Positions 44,872 through 53,933 are shown, counted from the stretch's first letter. The stretch: DNA of 64,000 nucleotides from Pseudomonadota bacterium (GCA_947455195.1 CANGMI010000007.1:276875-340874), one strand, 5' to 3'. Program-made: numbers and translations. The notes: generated by a model not told the origin, from the sequence alone.

Positions 44872-45760
44872 GAAGGGCTCTGAGTGCAAAGGCGGCCACC
44901 ATCATGCCGGCCACGAAGAGCGGAACGCCAAAGCCGCTGTAGTAAAGCGCGCGCTCGACCGGTCGGCGAACGAACCAGGCCATGAGCGCAAACTGGCCGG
45001 TCAGCAGAATCCCGATTGCAAACGGGTGCCACCCGGGCAACCAGATGCCCAGCAGGCCAATCACCACCACCTGAGGCAGGGCCATCACCCAGCAGGCTAC
45101 GAGAGCGGCGTTCCGCGGTCCGAGTTGCACGGGCAACGACCGGACGTTCATTTGCTGGTCGCCCGCAATCGACTTGAAGTCGTTCAGGGTCATGATGCCG
45201 TGGGCCCCGAGGCTGTAGAGCAGTGCGAGCACGATGGAGCGCTCGTCGGGCATGGCCCCGCCGGCCATCACGGCGGCACCGGTGATCCAGGCGAGACCCT
45301 CGTAACACAGACCGCAGGCCGCGTTGCCCCACCAGCCGTTCTGCTTGAGGCGTATCGGTGGCGCGCTGTAGGCCCAGGCAAGTGCAAGGCCCAGCGCGGC
45401 CGCCAGAAAACCCCAGGTGCCCAGCGTGACGGCCACGGCAAGCGAGAGCACCGTCCAGCCGATGGCCACTGCAAGGCCCCAGCGCCCTGGCATTCGCCCT
45501 GAGGGAATCGGTCGCTGAGGCTCGTTGATCGCGTCGACCTCGCGGTCGAACCAGTCGTTGACTGCCTGGCTGGTGGCGCATACGAGCGGACCGGCGAGCA
45601 CGATGCCCAGCAGAACGATCAGCCCGTGCTCCAGCGGATTGACACCCGAGGCCACCACACCGCAGGCGAATGCCCACATTGGCGGGAACCAGGTAATCGG
45701 CTTCAGCAGCTCGGTGATCGCTGACGCGCTCGGGTAGCGGTTGATTGTCTCGGAGAGCAT
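44858..45760 (-). CDS. bchG: Bacteriochlorophyll synthase
   Basis: This 300-residue prenyltransferase of the UbiA family, with eight or nine membrane helices, attaches geranylgeranyl diphosphate to bacteriochlorophyllide a. The first aspartate motif NDWFDREVDAINEPQRPIPSG (parts; about 68-86) and the second, TLNDFKSIAGD, near residue 197, are typical. It is divergent from crtI with 85 bases between. The start ATG at 45760 is very near a possible -10, so the mRNA leader may be short. Confidence 0.95.
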   Translation of the reverse strand: MLSETINRYPSASAITELLKPITWFPPMWAFACGVVASGVNPLEHGLIVLLGIVLAGPLVCATSQAVNDWFDREVDAINEPQRPIPSGRMPGRWGLAVAIGWTVLSLAVAVTLGTWGFLAAALGLALAWAYSAPPIRLKQNGWWGNAACGLCYEGLAWITGAAVMAGGAMPDERSIVLALLYSLGAHGIMTLNDFKSIAGDQQMNVRSLPVQLGPRNAALVACWVMALPQVVVIGLLGIWLPGWHPFAIGILLTGQFALMAWFVRRPVERALYYSGFGVPLFVAGMMVAAFALRALHASV

Positions 45761-45774
45761 GATTTATTCTGTGC

Positions 45775-45794
45775 TTGACAAATCAATGCGTCAA
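45775..45794. promoter_or_regulatory. Inverted repeat in the bchG-crtI divergent promoter region
   Basis: TTGAC (45775-45779) and GTCAA (45790-45794) are exact inverse copies with 10 bases between. TTGACA (45775-45780) could be the crtI -35. On the minus strand TTGACG (45789-45794), 17 bases of spacing and CAGAAT (45766-45771) would make a bchG promoter, though this would give nearly no leader. No exact TGT-N12-ACA lies in the gap. Confidence 0.45.
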
Positions 45795-45845
45795 CTGCAA
45801 TTTACACTTTTTCGCCCTCGGGCCCATTTACTGGAGGCAGTTCGC

Positions 45846-47417
45846 ATGGCGCTGGCCGGGGTCGATCCAAACGAACGTTCGCAGACAGCGGATCGCGCGG
45901 CGAAGTCGGCCATCGTCATCGGCGGCGGCTTTGGCGGGCTGGCGGCGGCACTGCGCCTTTGCGTGAAAGGCTATCGCGTGACCGTGCTCGAGAAACTCGA
46001 GGCGGTGGGCGGGCGGGCCTCGGTCTTTCGGCAGGATGGGTTTACCTTCGATGCAGGGCCGACCATCATCACGGCGCCGTACCTGCTCGAAGAGTTGTGG
46101 GCCCTGTGCGGGCGACGGATGGCCGATGATGTCGACCTGCGCCCGATGAATCCGTTCTACCGGATCCGGTTCGACGACGGCAGTCACTTCGACTACCAAG
46201 GCAGTACCGAGGCCATGCGCGCCGAAGTCGAGCGGGTGAGCCCGGGCGAGGCCGCCGGCTACGACAGCTTCATGGTCGAGGCGGCGCGCTGCCTGAAGCT
46301 CGGCTATCAGGATCTGGGTAACAAGGCGTTCGAGACGATCGGCGACCTCATCGCCGCAGTGCCCTCGATGGTGCGAATGCGGGCCTGGCAGAGCATTCAC
46401 GCCATGGCGAGTCGGCACTTCTCGAGTGACAAGCTGCGTCAGGTATTCAGCTTTCATCCGCTGCTGATCGGTGGCAATCCACTCTCGGTGACGTGTGTCT
46501 ACAGCCTCATTCCGGCCCTCGAGCGCGACTTCGGCGTTCACTCTGCCATGGGAGGAACCGGCGCCATCGTGCAGGGCCTGGCGCGACTGGTTACGCAACA
46601 GGGGGGGCAGATCCGCTGCAACAGCGAGGTACGACGCATCCTTCTCGAGGGGCGCCGCGCCACAGGTGTCGAACTGGCCGATGGCAGCCGCTTGCAGGCC
46701 GACATGGTTGTTTCGAACGGCGATGTGGCGCATACCTACAAGCATCTGCTGCCTGCAGCGGTACGCCGTACCTGGACCGACCGCAAGGTCGAGCGCAGCG
46801 CGTATTCGATGGGTCTCTTCGTCTGGTACTTCGGTACGCGCAGGCGCTACGAGACCTTGCCTCATCACATGATCCTGCTCGGCCCCCGTTATGGCGGCCT
46901 GCTCGAGGACATCTTTCGCCACAAGCGTCTGAGCAGCGACTTCAGTCTCTACCTGCACCGACCCACGGCCACCGACCCGGCACTGGCGCCTGCGGGATGC
47001 GACGCCTTCTATGTCCTCTCGCCCGTACCGCATCTTGACGCCGACATCGACTGGCGGGTTCAGGCCGAGCCCTACCGGCAGTCGATCGAGCGCCATCTGG
47101 AGCAGACCGTGCTGCCGGGGCTGGGCGCCGAGGTCTGCAGTTCGCGGGTGATGACGCCTGCCGATTTTCAGAGCCGTCTGCTCGCCTACAAGGGTGCTGC
47201 GTTCGGAATGGAACCTCGTCTGCTGCAAAGCGCCTGGTTCAGACCTCACAACCGCAGCGAGGACATCGCCGACCTCTACATGGTGGGCGCCGGCACACAC
47301 CCGGGGGCGGGTGTGCCCGGGGTCCTCAGTTCTGCCAAGGCCTTCGACAGCCTGATCCCCGACCTGCGGGAGAACCCCGCCTTCATCGATGCCCGACCGA
47401 TCCCCGGAGTTGTCTGA
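45846..47417 (+). CDS. crtI: Phytoene desaturase
   Basis: This 523-residue CrtI-type FAD-dependent desaturase converts phytoene to neurosporene or lycopene. The dinucleotide motif IVIGGGFGGLAAALRL is near residue 24, followed by LEKLEAVGGRAS and the FDAGPTIIT segment. The C-terminal GAGTHPGAGVPGVLSSAKAF is the classic carotenoid oxidoreductase signature. The ATG at 45846 has TGGAGG 8 bases upstream. The number of desaturation steps (three or four) cannot be told from sequence. crtB begins 1 base after its stop. Confidence 0.94.
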   Translation: MALAGVDPNERSQTADRAAKSAIVIGGGFGGLAAALRLCVKGYRVTVLEKLEAVGGRASVFRQDGFTFDAGPTIITAPYLLEELWALCGRRMADDVDLRPMNPFYRIRFDDGSHFDYQGSTEAMRAEVERVSPGEAAGYDSFMVEAARCLKLGYQDLGNKAFETIGDLIAAVPSMVRMRAWQSIHAMASRHFSSDKLRQVFSFHPLLIGGNPLSVTCVYSLIPALERDFGVHSAMGGTGAIVQGLARLVTQQGGQIRCNSEVRRILLEGRRATGVELADGSRLQADMVVSNGDVAHTYKHLLPAAVRRTWTDRKVERSAYSMGLFVWYFGTRRRYETLPHHMILLGPRYGGLLEDIFRHKRLSSDFSLYLHRPTATDPALAPAGCDAFYVLSPVPHLDADIDWRVQAEPYRQSIERHLEQTVLPGLGAEVCSSRVMTPADFQSRLLAYKGAAFGMEPRLLQSAWFRPHNRSEDIADLYMVGAGTHPGAGVPGVLSSAKAFDSLIPDLRENPAFIDARPIPGVV

Positions 47418-47418
47418 C

Positions 47419-48471
47419 ATGAGTCTTCCCGTCACGCCGGAACCGACTGAAGAGAGCCTGATGCGCCAGGGTTCGAAGTCGTTCTTTGCTGCCTCACGGA
47501 TTCTGCCTCGCAGCGTGCGCGGTGCGGCAATCGATCTGTACGCCTTTTGCCGCGTTGCCGACGATGTGGTCGACGAGTCCGGTGCCGGCCCCGACGTGAT
47601 GGCTGAACTGCACCGACGCATCGAGGCCATCTACGAGCAGAAGCCGCACGATCTGCTGGCTGATCGCGCCTTCGCTCGCGTGGTTCATGCCTACCGGTTG
47701 CCGAAAGCGATTCCGCTCGCCCTGCTCGAGGGCTTTGCCTGGGATGCTCAGGGACGTCACTACGAGACGATCGAGGATGTGCACGACTATTCGGCCCGGG
47801 TTGCCGGCACTGTCGGGGCGATGATGGCGCTGATCATGGGGGTGCGCGAGGCCCGTCCGATGGCCAGAGCCTGCGAACTCGGCGTGGCGATGCAGCTCAC
47901 CAACATCGCGCGCGACGTCGGCGAGGACGCCCGGATGGGCCGACTCTATCTGCCCAGGCAGTGGATGCGCGAGGAGGGCATTGATCCCGAAACCTGGCTG
48001 CTCCGCCCCGTGTTCGACGTGGCCATCGGCCGGGTCGTCGCCCGTCTCCTGAAGGAGGCCGAACGCCTGTATGCGCGTGCCGAGGAGGGGGTTTGCTTTC
48101 TGCCGCGAGGCTGCAGACCGGCCATTCTCGCTGCCCGCCACATCTACGCCGATATCGGCCGTGAAATCGAACGGCACCAGTGCAATTCCATCGATCGTCG
48201 TGCGGTGGTCTCAGGCTCGCGCAAGGTACGCCAACTGCTGCGCAGTCTGCCCGCGATGATCATGGCACCGCGCATGCCGCGCGGCCATGTCCCCTTGCCG
48301 GCGATCCGATTCCTGGTCGATGCGGCGGGTATCAGCATGGCCGGGCTGCCACCCCGAACGGTTGCCGAGCGGGCCGGGCGCATGGTCGAGATCGTCGTTG
48401 CGCAGGCCGAGCGTCGGCACCTAGCGCAGACGTGGCATGCGCCAAGGCAGCATCAGCCGTACGAGTCCTGA
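47419..48471 (+). CDS. crtB: Phytoene synthase
   Basis: This 350-residue enzyme joins two geranylgeranyl diphosphates head to head to phytoene. The first aspartate motif DDVVDE near residue 52 and the second, TNIARDVGEDARMGRLYLP near residue 160, are complete. The ATG at 47419 has GGAG upstream. The 3' end overlaps the convergent crtC gene by 51 bases, leaving no room for a terminator between. Confidence 0.95.
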   Translation: MSLPVTPEPTEESLMRQGSKSFFAASRILPRSVRGAAIDLYAFCRVADDVVDESGAGPDVMAELHRRIEAIYEQKPHDLLADRAFARVVHAYRLPKAIPLALLEGFAWDAQGRHYETIEDVHDYSARVAGTVGAMMALIMGVREARPMARACELGVAMQLTNIARDVGEDARMGRLYLPRQWMREEGIDPETWLLRPVFDVAIGRVVARLLKEAERLYARAEEGVCFLPRGCRPAILAARHIYADIGREIERHQCNSIDRRAVVSGSRKVRQLLRSLPAMIMAPRMPRGHVPLPAIRFLVDAAGISMAGLPPRTVAERAGRMVEIVVAQAERRHLAQTWHAPRQHQPYES

Positions 48472-49533
48472 GCGCAGTCGCGGCAGATAGAGCGTCTCGT
48501 GCATGGCAATGACGTCCTCGCCCAGCAGGCGCTGCTGCACCATGGATCGCATGTAGAAGGGCGTGTCCTCGAGCGTGCGGTGAATCTGTGCCGGTTGGGC
48601 CCCCTCGTCCGAGCGTATCGATCGCCCGACACCCCACAGGCCTCGCGGCAGGGACCTGCGCACGCCGGGCTTGAACGGCTCGATGTCGCCATCGGTGCGG
48701 AAGCGAAGGGCGATCAGGCGTTCTGTCAGCGCTTCAGGCGCTTCGCCCTGCTGCTCGGGTAGCGTGCGCTCGCGTACGTCATAGATGACGGCGGTGCTCC
48801 CATCAGCCAGTGTCGCGCGCGACCAGTCCCATTCGTGAAAGGGTCGATCGATCGGCTCGTCACCTTCATTCGAGTCGAGGTAGGCCTCGCCCTGCCAGTG
48901 CAGGTCGGGGGCGGTCAGGCTGACCGCGATTCGTGCCGAGGGCGCCAGGGGGCCCCAGCGGTGGGCCCCGGCCCGGTCAAGCGGCGTCTGAAACCCGAAG
49001 AACCGATCGGCCTGCACGCGTATCGATCCACGCACCCTGCGCGGGACCGGTAGCGGTGACCACTCGTCGAGATCAATCACCAGGGCATTACCCTCCCAGC
49101 GCACTTCACTCGGTCCGACCCGAAAGTGTCGTTCATCGCGTTCGACGTGACGCGCGCCCCGCTCTGTCATCGCCCAGCGTCTTGCCCCGGGAGAATAGAG
49201 CGCGACATTGATGCAGCAGTGTTCTTCGGGGTTGGCCAGGCCCTGACCGCGCGAGCGTGCCCAGTGATAGTACGGCGAGAACACGCTGCCAACGAAGGCG
49301 ATGAGCGTGATGCCATGGCGGCCGCAGTCGCTTACCCCGTCGACATACCACCAGAGATAACCACCCGGCGCGACCGGTTGATCGAATCGAGGTGTGCCAT
49401 CAGGGTTGCGGCCGCCAGTCGGCCCGACAGGGCGGCCATCGGGACGCCAGCCCCCGGGTGCACGCTGCCCCCGGCCAGGAAGAGGCCCGGCAGCGCCGTC
49501 TGGCTGCCCGCCCTGCGAAAGGAGGACATCCAT
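48421..49533 (-). CDS. crtC: Carotenoid 1,2-hydratase (CrtC)
   Basis: This enzyme adds water to the end double bond of neurosporene or lycopene to make the hydroxy carotenoids. The conserved core FDQPVAPGGYLWWYVDGVS, SVFSPYYHWARSR and HCCINVALY is followed by the C-terminal RMPRLR. The proposed start is ATG 49533 (370 residues), with about 48 residues of Gly/Pro/Arg-rich sequence before the core. No ATG, GTG or TTG lies in frame between that ATG and the core, so it must start inside crtD and overlaps it by 202 bases. The 3' end overlaps crtB. Confidence 0.82.
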   Translation of the reverse strand: MDVLLSQGGQPDGAAGPLPGRGQRAPGGWRPDGRPVGPTGGRNPDGTPRFDQPVAPGGYLWWYVDGVSDCGRHGITLIAFVGSVFSPYYHWARSRGQGLANPEEHCCINVALYSPGARRWAMTERGARHVERDERHFRVGPSEVRWEGNALVIDLDEWSPLPVPRRVRGSIRVQADRFFGFQTPLDRAGAHRWGPLAPSARIAVSLTAPDLHWQGEAYLDSNEGDEPIDRPFHEWDWSRATLADGSTAVIYDVRERTLPEQQGEAPEALTERLIALRFRTDGDIEPFKPGVRRSLPRGLWGVGRSIRSDEGAQPAQIHRTLEDTPFYMRSMVQQRLLGEDVIAMHETLYLPRLRSGLVRLMLPWRMPRLR

Positions 49534-50894
49534 CCGTGCGGGGCCATGCCGTAGATCGCTCCCTTCGAGCCCGCAAAGCGCTGGCTGAAGTGATCCGGCG
49601 TGTTGCGCCAGGTCTGCGAGGGGTCGGCTTCGAGCCTCAGCCCACAACGGGCGAGGTGGCTGAAGGCGGCGCTCTGACATGCGTCGATCTCCTCGGTCGA
49701 GAGGGTTGGGCCGCCGCCAAGCGCGGGGGCGTTCACGAGCAGCAGCAGTCGCTCACGGCGCTGCGCGGCAGGCGTTTGAGCGGCAGCGGGCTCGGCATGC
49801 GGTGAGCGGTCTTGTGCGCACACATACACGGTTGGCCGACGCGGCAATCGTGCGTGCTCGAAGATATCGCTGAATTCGGTGTCGTAATGGTCCTGGAAGA
49901 ACACCGTGTGAAAGGATGGCTCGAAGCCAATGACCCTCGCGTTCATGGCCCAGGTGAGGGCCGACAGCGAGCGGGGCTCGAGGGCGCTGCGGGCCGGCGA
50001 TGCTGCCTGCGCATGCCTGCCGAGCAGTCCGGCGTGCAGCGCGGCCGCCTCGCCGTTGAAGATGAGTGCATCGGCCCGGAGGGTTTCGCCGCTTGCGAGC
50101 CGAACCCCGCTGGCGCGCGACCGATCGACGAGAATCTCCTCGACCGATTCGCCGCACCGGATCTGTGCCCCGAGCTCGCGTGCGGCGGCGGCCACGCCGT
50201 CACCGAGTGCCTGCATGCCACCGGCCGCCGCCCAGACGCCCGACTGCTCGACATGGGCAATCAGCATGAGGGTGGCTGGTGATTGCCAGGGCGACCCGCC
50301 ACAATAGGTGGCATACCGTGCGAAGAGTTGTCGCAGGCGAGGGTCGGTGAAGTGGCGGCCCAGCGTCTTCCACAGACTGGCAAAGGGCCCCAGGCTCGCC
50401 AGTTGGGCCAGACCGCGCAGGCCGAGATCGGCGCCCATCGAGACAAGGCTCGGGCGCTGGCTGCGGATGTAAGCGCCTTCAAGGCCCTGGTAGACGCGAG
50501 CTGCTTCGGCGCAGAAGGTCTCAAAGCGGCGTGCCTCGGCCGGTGATGAGAATTTCGCGATGGCATCAATCGATTCGCGGTGATCGGCAAAGAGGTCGAG
50601 TTGTTCGTGCGCTGACCAGGCGTGCCGCGCAATCACCGGGAGGGCGCGCAAGTCGACGAATCGGGCGAGTTCGAGGCCCGTTGCGTTGAACAGGTCTTCG
50701 AAGACCCAGCGCATCGTGATCACGGTCGGCCCCGAGTCGATCGATACGCCGTCGACCGTGCGCTGATGCATTCGTCCGCCAACCAGGCTGTGGCGCTCGA
50801 GCACCGTGACCGATACGCCCTGGCGGGCAAGGTCCATGGCAGCTGTCAGTCCGCCCATGCCGGCGCCGATGATGATGACACGCCGTTCAGGCAT
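49332..50894 (-). CDS. crtD: Methoxyneurosporene/carotenoid 3,4-desaturase (CrtD)
   Basis: This 520-residue CrtI-like oxidoreductase adds the 3,4 double bond to hydroxy or methoxy carotenoids. The FAD motif IIGAGMGGLTAAMDL is at the start, with VLERHSLVGGRMHQ after it. The C-terminal LFLAGGSVHPGAGVPMAALS is the family signature. CrtD and not CrtI is chosen by the short start and the partnership with crtC and crtA. The start overlaps crtA by 8 bases, and the end overlaps crtC. Confidence 0.9.
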   Translation of the reverse strand: MPERRVIIIGAGMGGLTAAMDLARQGVSVTVLERHSLVGGRMHQRTVDGVSIDSGPTVITMRWVFEDLFNATGLELARFVDLRALPVIARHAWSAHEQLDLFADHRESIDAIAKFSSPAEARRFETFCAEAARVYQGLEGAYIRSQRPSLVSMGADLGLRGLAQLASLGPFASLWKTLGRHFTDPRLRQLFARYATYCGGSPWQSPATLMLIAHVEQSGVWAAAGGMQALGDGVAAAARELGAQIRCGESVEEILVDRSRASGVRLASGETLRADALIFNGEAAALHAGLLGRHAQAASPARSALEPRSLSALTWAMNARVIGFEPSFHTVFFQDHYDTEFSDIFEHARLPRRPTVYVCAQDRSPHAEPAAAQTPAAQRRERLLLLVNAPALGGGPTLSTEEIDACQSAAFSHLARCGLRLEADPSQTWRNTPDHFSQRFAGSKGAIYGMAPHGWMSSFRRAGSQTALPGLFLAGGSVHPGAGVPMAALSGRLAAATLMAHLDSINRSRRVVISGGMSTG

Positions 50895-51606
50895 CGGCTC
50901 GGTGCATCATCTCGCGCCCCTGCCAGCGACCCTCGATGCGCAAGGGGCGAAAGCGTACGAACATCGACTCCGAGAAGTGGTGCCGTCCGTAGGCAGCGCG
51001 AATGGCCGCCAGATGTCCGGCACTGTGCGCGTAAGCCTCCAGATCGGCCGAAGATCGCCACAGGCTGAAGGTGGCTTGTCGCAGGAGCGGCGCTTCGCCA
51101 AGTCCGATCGCCAGCTGGCAGCCGTGCGCCTGTGCCAGATCGGCTTCGGCAGCAGGCGAGCGCGACCAGAAGTCGATCGCCTTCCGGGGCCGGATCGATG
51201 CCCGGGTCAGCGATGCGATCGGGCCATCGTCGGGTACCGGCGCTCGGGCTTCGATCGGGTGTCCCGACCACAGTCCGCGGCTCGAGCAGGCCTGCAGACT
51301 CAGCGCGAGGTGCTCGATGCCATGGGCGCGATAGGACGCCGCCCATGCGGTCGTGTCGATGAAGTCATCGGCCGCTGCACGGCTCGAGAACAGACAGAAA
51401 AGGCCCTGTCGGTCGAACCCCGGCACGATCCCGAAACCACCGTTGCGGCCGCACCCCAGTACCTTGTGGAAGATCAGGCCTGCGAGTCGTTCTCGTGGCC
51501 GGATGCCGAGCACCAGCTGTCCGATACCCCAGCCGAGCGCCCCTGGCCGAAAGCGGGTGAGCAGCACCACGGCCGTATGAATCGGCTCGGCGTCAGACTC
51601 GGGCAC
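50887..51606 (-). CDS. crtA: Spheroidene monooxygenase (CrtA)
   Basis: This 239-residue protein matches CrtA, which oxidises spheroidene to the keto carotenoid spheroidenone. Typical segments are AVVLLTRFRPGALGWGIGQL, KVLGCGRNGGFGIVPGFDRQ and LSLWRSSADLEAYAHS-like ATFSLWRSSADLEAYAH. The GTG at 51606 is preferred because GAGGAG lies 7 bases before it and it starts just after the ppsR stop; an ATG at 51648 would overlap ppsR by 38 bases. With CrtA, the cell can make keto carotenoids when oxygen is present. Confidence 0.88.
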   Translation of the reverse strand: MPESDAEPIHTAVVLLTRFRPGALGWGIGQLVLGIRPRERLAGLIFHKVLGCGRNGGFGIVPGFDRQGLFCLFSSRAAADDFIDTTAWAASYRAHGIEHLALSLQACSSRGLWSGHPIEARAPVPDDGPIASLTRASIRPRKAIDFWSRSPAAEADLAQAHGCQLAIGLGEAPLLRQATFSLWRSSADLEAYAHSAGHLAAIRAAYGRHHFSESMFVRFRPLRIEGRWQGREMMHRADA

Positions 51607-51610
51607 CGCG

Positions 51611-53020
51611 TCACTCCTCGGCTTCGTCCTCGGGTCCTTCGATGTCATGGCGCCTGAGCTTCACGTAGAGACTTTGTCGCGAAAGTCCGAGCATGTCGGC
51701 CGCCGAGGCGCGGTTGTTCCGCGTGATCTTGAGGGCGGTCTCGATGCACAGTTTCTCGATCAGGTCGACGGTTTCGCCGACGATTTCACGCAGCGGCATG
51801 CGTCCGACAAGGCCGGTGAGGTCTTGCCCGGAACGCGGCAGGCCGCTCCCGGGCGTATCGCCGGCAAGGCGTCGACCGACATCGCGCACCACGAAGGCGA
51901 GCAGCGGGTCGTGCTCACCCTGCACCGAGACACCCGAAATCTCGACCGGAACCGCCAGACCCGTGGGGCCGATCAATTGGGTCGAGAACAGGCGAACCGC
52001 GCCGCCCTGGGCGAGGCTGTTGATCATGACGAGGAGGTCGGTGTTTGCCCGCCCGAGCCATCGATTGAGCGGCTCGCCGATGACCTGACCGGCATGGGCC
52101 ATCTGGATCATCTCCATGAACGCCGGATTGGCGCGCTGGATGAAGCCCTTGGCATCGGTGATGACGACCGCGTCGGTAACCTGACGGATCGCCTCGAGCA
52201 TCATCTGATCATCGCCACGCTGTTCGGAGGTTTCGCGCGGATCGATCCGGAGCACGAAGACCGTGTCAGCGCCCTGGCGCAGGCAGGACACCAGCAGCAT
52301 CACCGCGTCGGGCACGTCGACGAAGCGCAACCGGACATCGCCCGGGCGCCCCGAGCCGTCAACCTGCTGCATCACCTTCTGCAGTGCCGAGACCGATCGC
52401 GGGTGCACCAGGCTGGTGATGCTCTCACCCATCAGCTTGCTGCGTTCCTGGGCAAAGAACTCGGTGCCGGCGCGGTTGATCTCGAGAATCTGGTTCGAGC
52501 GGCCCCCGATCATGACGATCGGGTCGCGTACCAGATCGAACAGCAGACGGTACTGACTCTCGACGCCGCGCAGGCGCAGGTGATCGCGCTCCATGAACTG
52601 CTGCGCCTGGATGAGGCGTGCCTGGAGGGCTGCGACCGGCCGCAGGTCGCGTCCGAGGGCGACCAGGCCCTCGGCGGTGCTGGTCTTGACGACGCAGAAC
52701 TGGAGCGGCAGTTCCTGGTCGCGGGCGTCAACCAGATTGATGTGTCTCCATCGCGCAACTCGCCTGCCCGCCAGAGCATCGGCAATCATCTCGTCGATCT
52801 TGGGTCGACTCTCGACCGTGGCGACCGAACGCCACTCGCGACCGGTCCAGGGCAGGATGTCTTCGGTATCCCAGTCGTCGGTGCCGAAGGAAACCTGCCG
52901 GATCGTGCCGCTGGCGTCCAGTTTCAGGGTGATGTCGGCAATCGACGCAATCAGTGCCGTACTGGTCTGCGCATCGATGCCTGCCAGAGTCTTCCCGACC
53001 GAGCGTTCAGCGTGATCCAA
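51611..53020 (-). CDS. ppsR: PpsR/CrtJ redox-responsive transcriptional repressor
   Basis: This 469-residue PpsR/CrtJ protein represses photosynthesis genes under oxic conditions by binding TGT-N12-ACA pairs. It has PAS domains through about residue 400 and a Fis-type helix-turn-helix at the end (RASAADMLGLSRQSLYVKLRR). C246 (VSCLRQG) and C425 (LCIETAL) fall where the redox-active cysteines of known PpsR are. The start is TTG at 53020, 8 bases after AAGGGG; it overlaps the aerR end by 14 bases. An ATG at 53062 is possible but would add 14 residues. The family length fits the TTG start. Confidence 0.92.
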   Translation of the reverse strand: MDHAERSVGKTLAGIDAQTSTALIASIADITLKLDASGTIRQVSFGTDDWDTEDILPWTGREWRSVATVESRPKIDEMIADALAGRRVARWRHINLVDARDQELPLQFCVVKTSTAEGLVALGRDLRPVAALQARLIQAQQFMERDHLRLRGVESQYRLLFDLVRDPIVMIGGRSNQILEINRAGTEFFAQERSKLMGESITSLVHPRSVSALQKVMQQVDGSGRPGDVRLRFVDVPDAVMLLVSCLRQGADTVFVLRIDPRETSEQRGDDQMMLEAIRQVTDAVVITDAKGFIQRANPAFMEMIQMAHAGQVIGEPLNRWLGRANTDLLVMINSLAQGGAVRLFSTQLIGPTGLAVPVEISGVSVQGEHDPLLAFVVRDVGRRLAGDTPGSGLPRSGQDLTGLVGRMPLREIVGETVDLIEKLCIETALKITRNNRASAADMLGLSRQSLYVKLRRHDIEGPEDEAEE

Positions 53021-53933
53021 TGAGATGCCCCTTGACCCAGCGGGTCGCCTGTTCGAGTGCATCCGGCGCATCGCCTGACACCATGTCTGCGCCAACGGCG
53101 GATGCCAGAGCGGGCAACGCTGGAACCACCGGACCTCCGATCATGATGCCGGGGGCCTTGGCCGAGCCCTTGACCTGACGCAGCCCCATTATAAAGTCCG
53201 CCACGTGGTTCAAGTCCTCTTCACTGGCGATCGAGAACCCGATGATGTGCGCGCGCGATCGTTGCAGGCGCGCCATCAGTTCGAACTCGTCGGAGGTCTC
53301 GACGATATCGGCCGACCATCCTGCCTGCCGAAAGTATCCGGAAAGCAGCTGGATGCCGAACCGATGCGGGTTGCCTGGCAACGTGCAGAAGAGGGCGCTG
53401 GGCGCTGCGGGTGCTGCCGGGTGCACGACCTGAGCGATATCCGGGTGGCGGGCCAGCGCATTGTCGGTGCCGGTTTCGAGACGCGACAGGAAGTCTGTCA
53501 TCACCGAGCGCAGGGTCCAGACCGCCGCAGTGACGTCTGAAAATGAAAAGCGATCCTCATCCCATTCGAGCCCGAGGTAGCGCGCCGACGCCTGCAGGAG
53601 GTCGATGAGGATCGATTCCACCGGGCGGCCGTCACGGTGCTCACGCTCGAGAAGCGCAAGGCAATCGGCTCGGTGGTCATCGATCGCCAGACGGCTCAGC
53701 GTGCAGACCTGCTCCGTGAGAGTGGGTGCCGGCGCGCGCCGCAATTGCTCGGCGAGCGCCGGATCGATACGCGGTGCACCGGTCGAACGCGTCTCCTCCG
53801 GTGCATCGGCATGCCGCGAATCGGACGCCGCGGGGCGGGCCAGGCGCGTCATCTGCGGCAGGATCTCCCTCGACACGAGATCGATGAGCCCCTGTGTGGC
53901 CGACGTCCTGCTGGTGATGCTGCCTGCTGACAT
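53007..53933 (-). CDS. ppaA: AerR/PpaA-type cobalamin-binding antirepressor
   Basis: This 308-residue protein has a C-terminal B12-binding fold and matches AerR/PpaA, which binds cobalamin and counters PpsR/CrtJ in light. The segment NPHRFGIQL near residue 189 sits where the cobalamin-facing His of AerR is, and FSIASEEDLNH and IMIGGPVVPALPALASAVGADM (parts) follow. It is the first gene of the ppaA-ppsR-crtA-crtD-crtC run. It diverges from bchF with 203 bases between. Confidence 0.88.
   Translation of the reverse strand: MSAGSITSRTSATQGLIDLVSREILPQMTRLARPAASDSRHADAPEETRSTGAPRIDPALAEQLRRAPAPTLTEQVCTLSRLAIDDHRADCLALLEREHRDGRPVESILIDLLQASARYLGLEWDEDRFSFSDVTAAVWTLRSVMTDFLSRLETGTDNALARHPDIAQVVHPAAPAAPSALFCTLPGNPHRFGIQLLSGYFRQAGWSADIVETSDEFELMARLQRSRAHIIGFSIASEEDLNHVADFIMGLRQVKGSAKAPGIMIGGPVVPALPALASAVGADMVSGDAPDALEQATRWVKGHLIGSR

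Noticed and set aside
45828-47630. 600-codon minus-strand open frame
   Set aside because: It is antisense to crtI; no motif or ribosome site supports it.
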